A stretch of DNA of 33,098 nt from Alphaproteobacteria bacterium. Its GTDB lineage: Bacteria > Pseudomonadota > Alphaproteobacteria > Rickettsiales > UBA3002. The translations under genes were made by a program, and so were the position numbers. Shown here piece by piece: positions 33,060 through 33,098 of this stretch (the stretch's first letter is position 1; every line of letters starts with the position of its first letter). The stretch is taken from NCBI GenBank assembly GCA_022841525.1, contig JALHRI010000021.1:1-33098 (forward strand), read 5' to 3'. Under the pieces are notes generated by a model. The model was not told the DNA's origin, searched no databases, and saw only the letters and a program-made list of their open reading frames with translations.

Positions 33060-33098
33060 CCAGATTGTCCACCCGTAACCCCGGAAAGGAAGCAATCC

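Overview
The window looks like a chromosomal segment of a Gram-negative alphaproteobacterium of moderate GC. The evidence is an LpxR-type lipid A deacylase, a Wzt-type O-antigen/capsule ATPase, and the YfdX, CsbD, DUF1328, DUF3309 and DUF883 small stress proteins. The lineage cannot be fixed more closely from the sequence. No rRNA, tRNA, insertion sequence or CRISPR array was recognised.

Positions 2-18132 are one plus-strand surface-glycan cluster. Nearly every gene overlaps or abuts the next (ATGA, TGATG or TAATG junctions), so it is probably one long operon. Its left half (2-8647) holds two methyltransferases, a TagF/TagB-like CDP-alcohol phosphotransferase, a nucleotidyltransferase, a formyltransferase-like protein, a 975-residue nucleotidyltransferase/PEP-synthase-like fusion, and a class I glutamine amidotransferase. 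The nucleotidyltransferase, PEP-synthase-like enzyme and amidotransferase match the enzyme classes that make CDP-phosphoramidate for the O-methyl phosphoramidate capsule modification of Campylobacter jejuni (Cj1416, Cj1418, Cj1417). I propose that this cluster makes a phosphoramidate or closely related P-N decoration; this is the most interesting system in the window.

The right half (8644-18132) holds a Wzt-type ABC ATPase, an asparagine synthetase/glycosyltransferase fusion, a HisH/HisF/WbuX trio of the type that installs acetamidino groups, and two GT4-type glycosyltransferases, the second broken by a frameshift. Several nitrogen-transfer chemistries are therefore packed into one glycan locus.

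At 18110-18472 lies a decayed remnant of a DUF2431 methyltransferase-alkB pair whose intact relative is at 30194-31553. Next come an OmpR/PhoB-type response regulator and, through a GTGA overlap, a P1B-type ATPase with a TPCP metal-site motif (18662-21273).

Positions 21282-28563 form a minus-strand block of envelope and general-stress genes: a DUF1328 protein, lipoproteins, a hybrid histidine kinase, tiny membrane proteins, a solo HisKA-domain protein, YfdX, LpxR and CsbD. Four transcription units in this block carry the same upstream direct repeat, (G)CGTAAGG-like half-sites with an 11-bp period, 76-95 bp before the start codon. This is the architecture of an OmpR/PhoB-family binding site and suggests a local stress regulon.

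The right end (28824-33098) is accessory in character. It has an HTH gene interrupted by two in-frame amber codons, the intact DUF2431 methyltransferase plus AlkB dioxygenase, a 424-bp stretch rich in inverted repeats, and an autoinhibited Fic protein with tandem repeats over its promoter.
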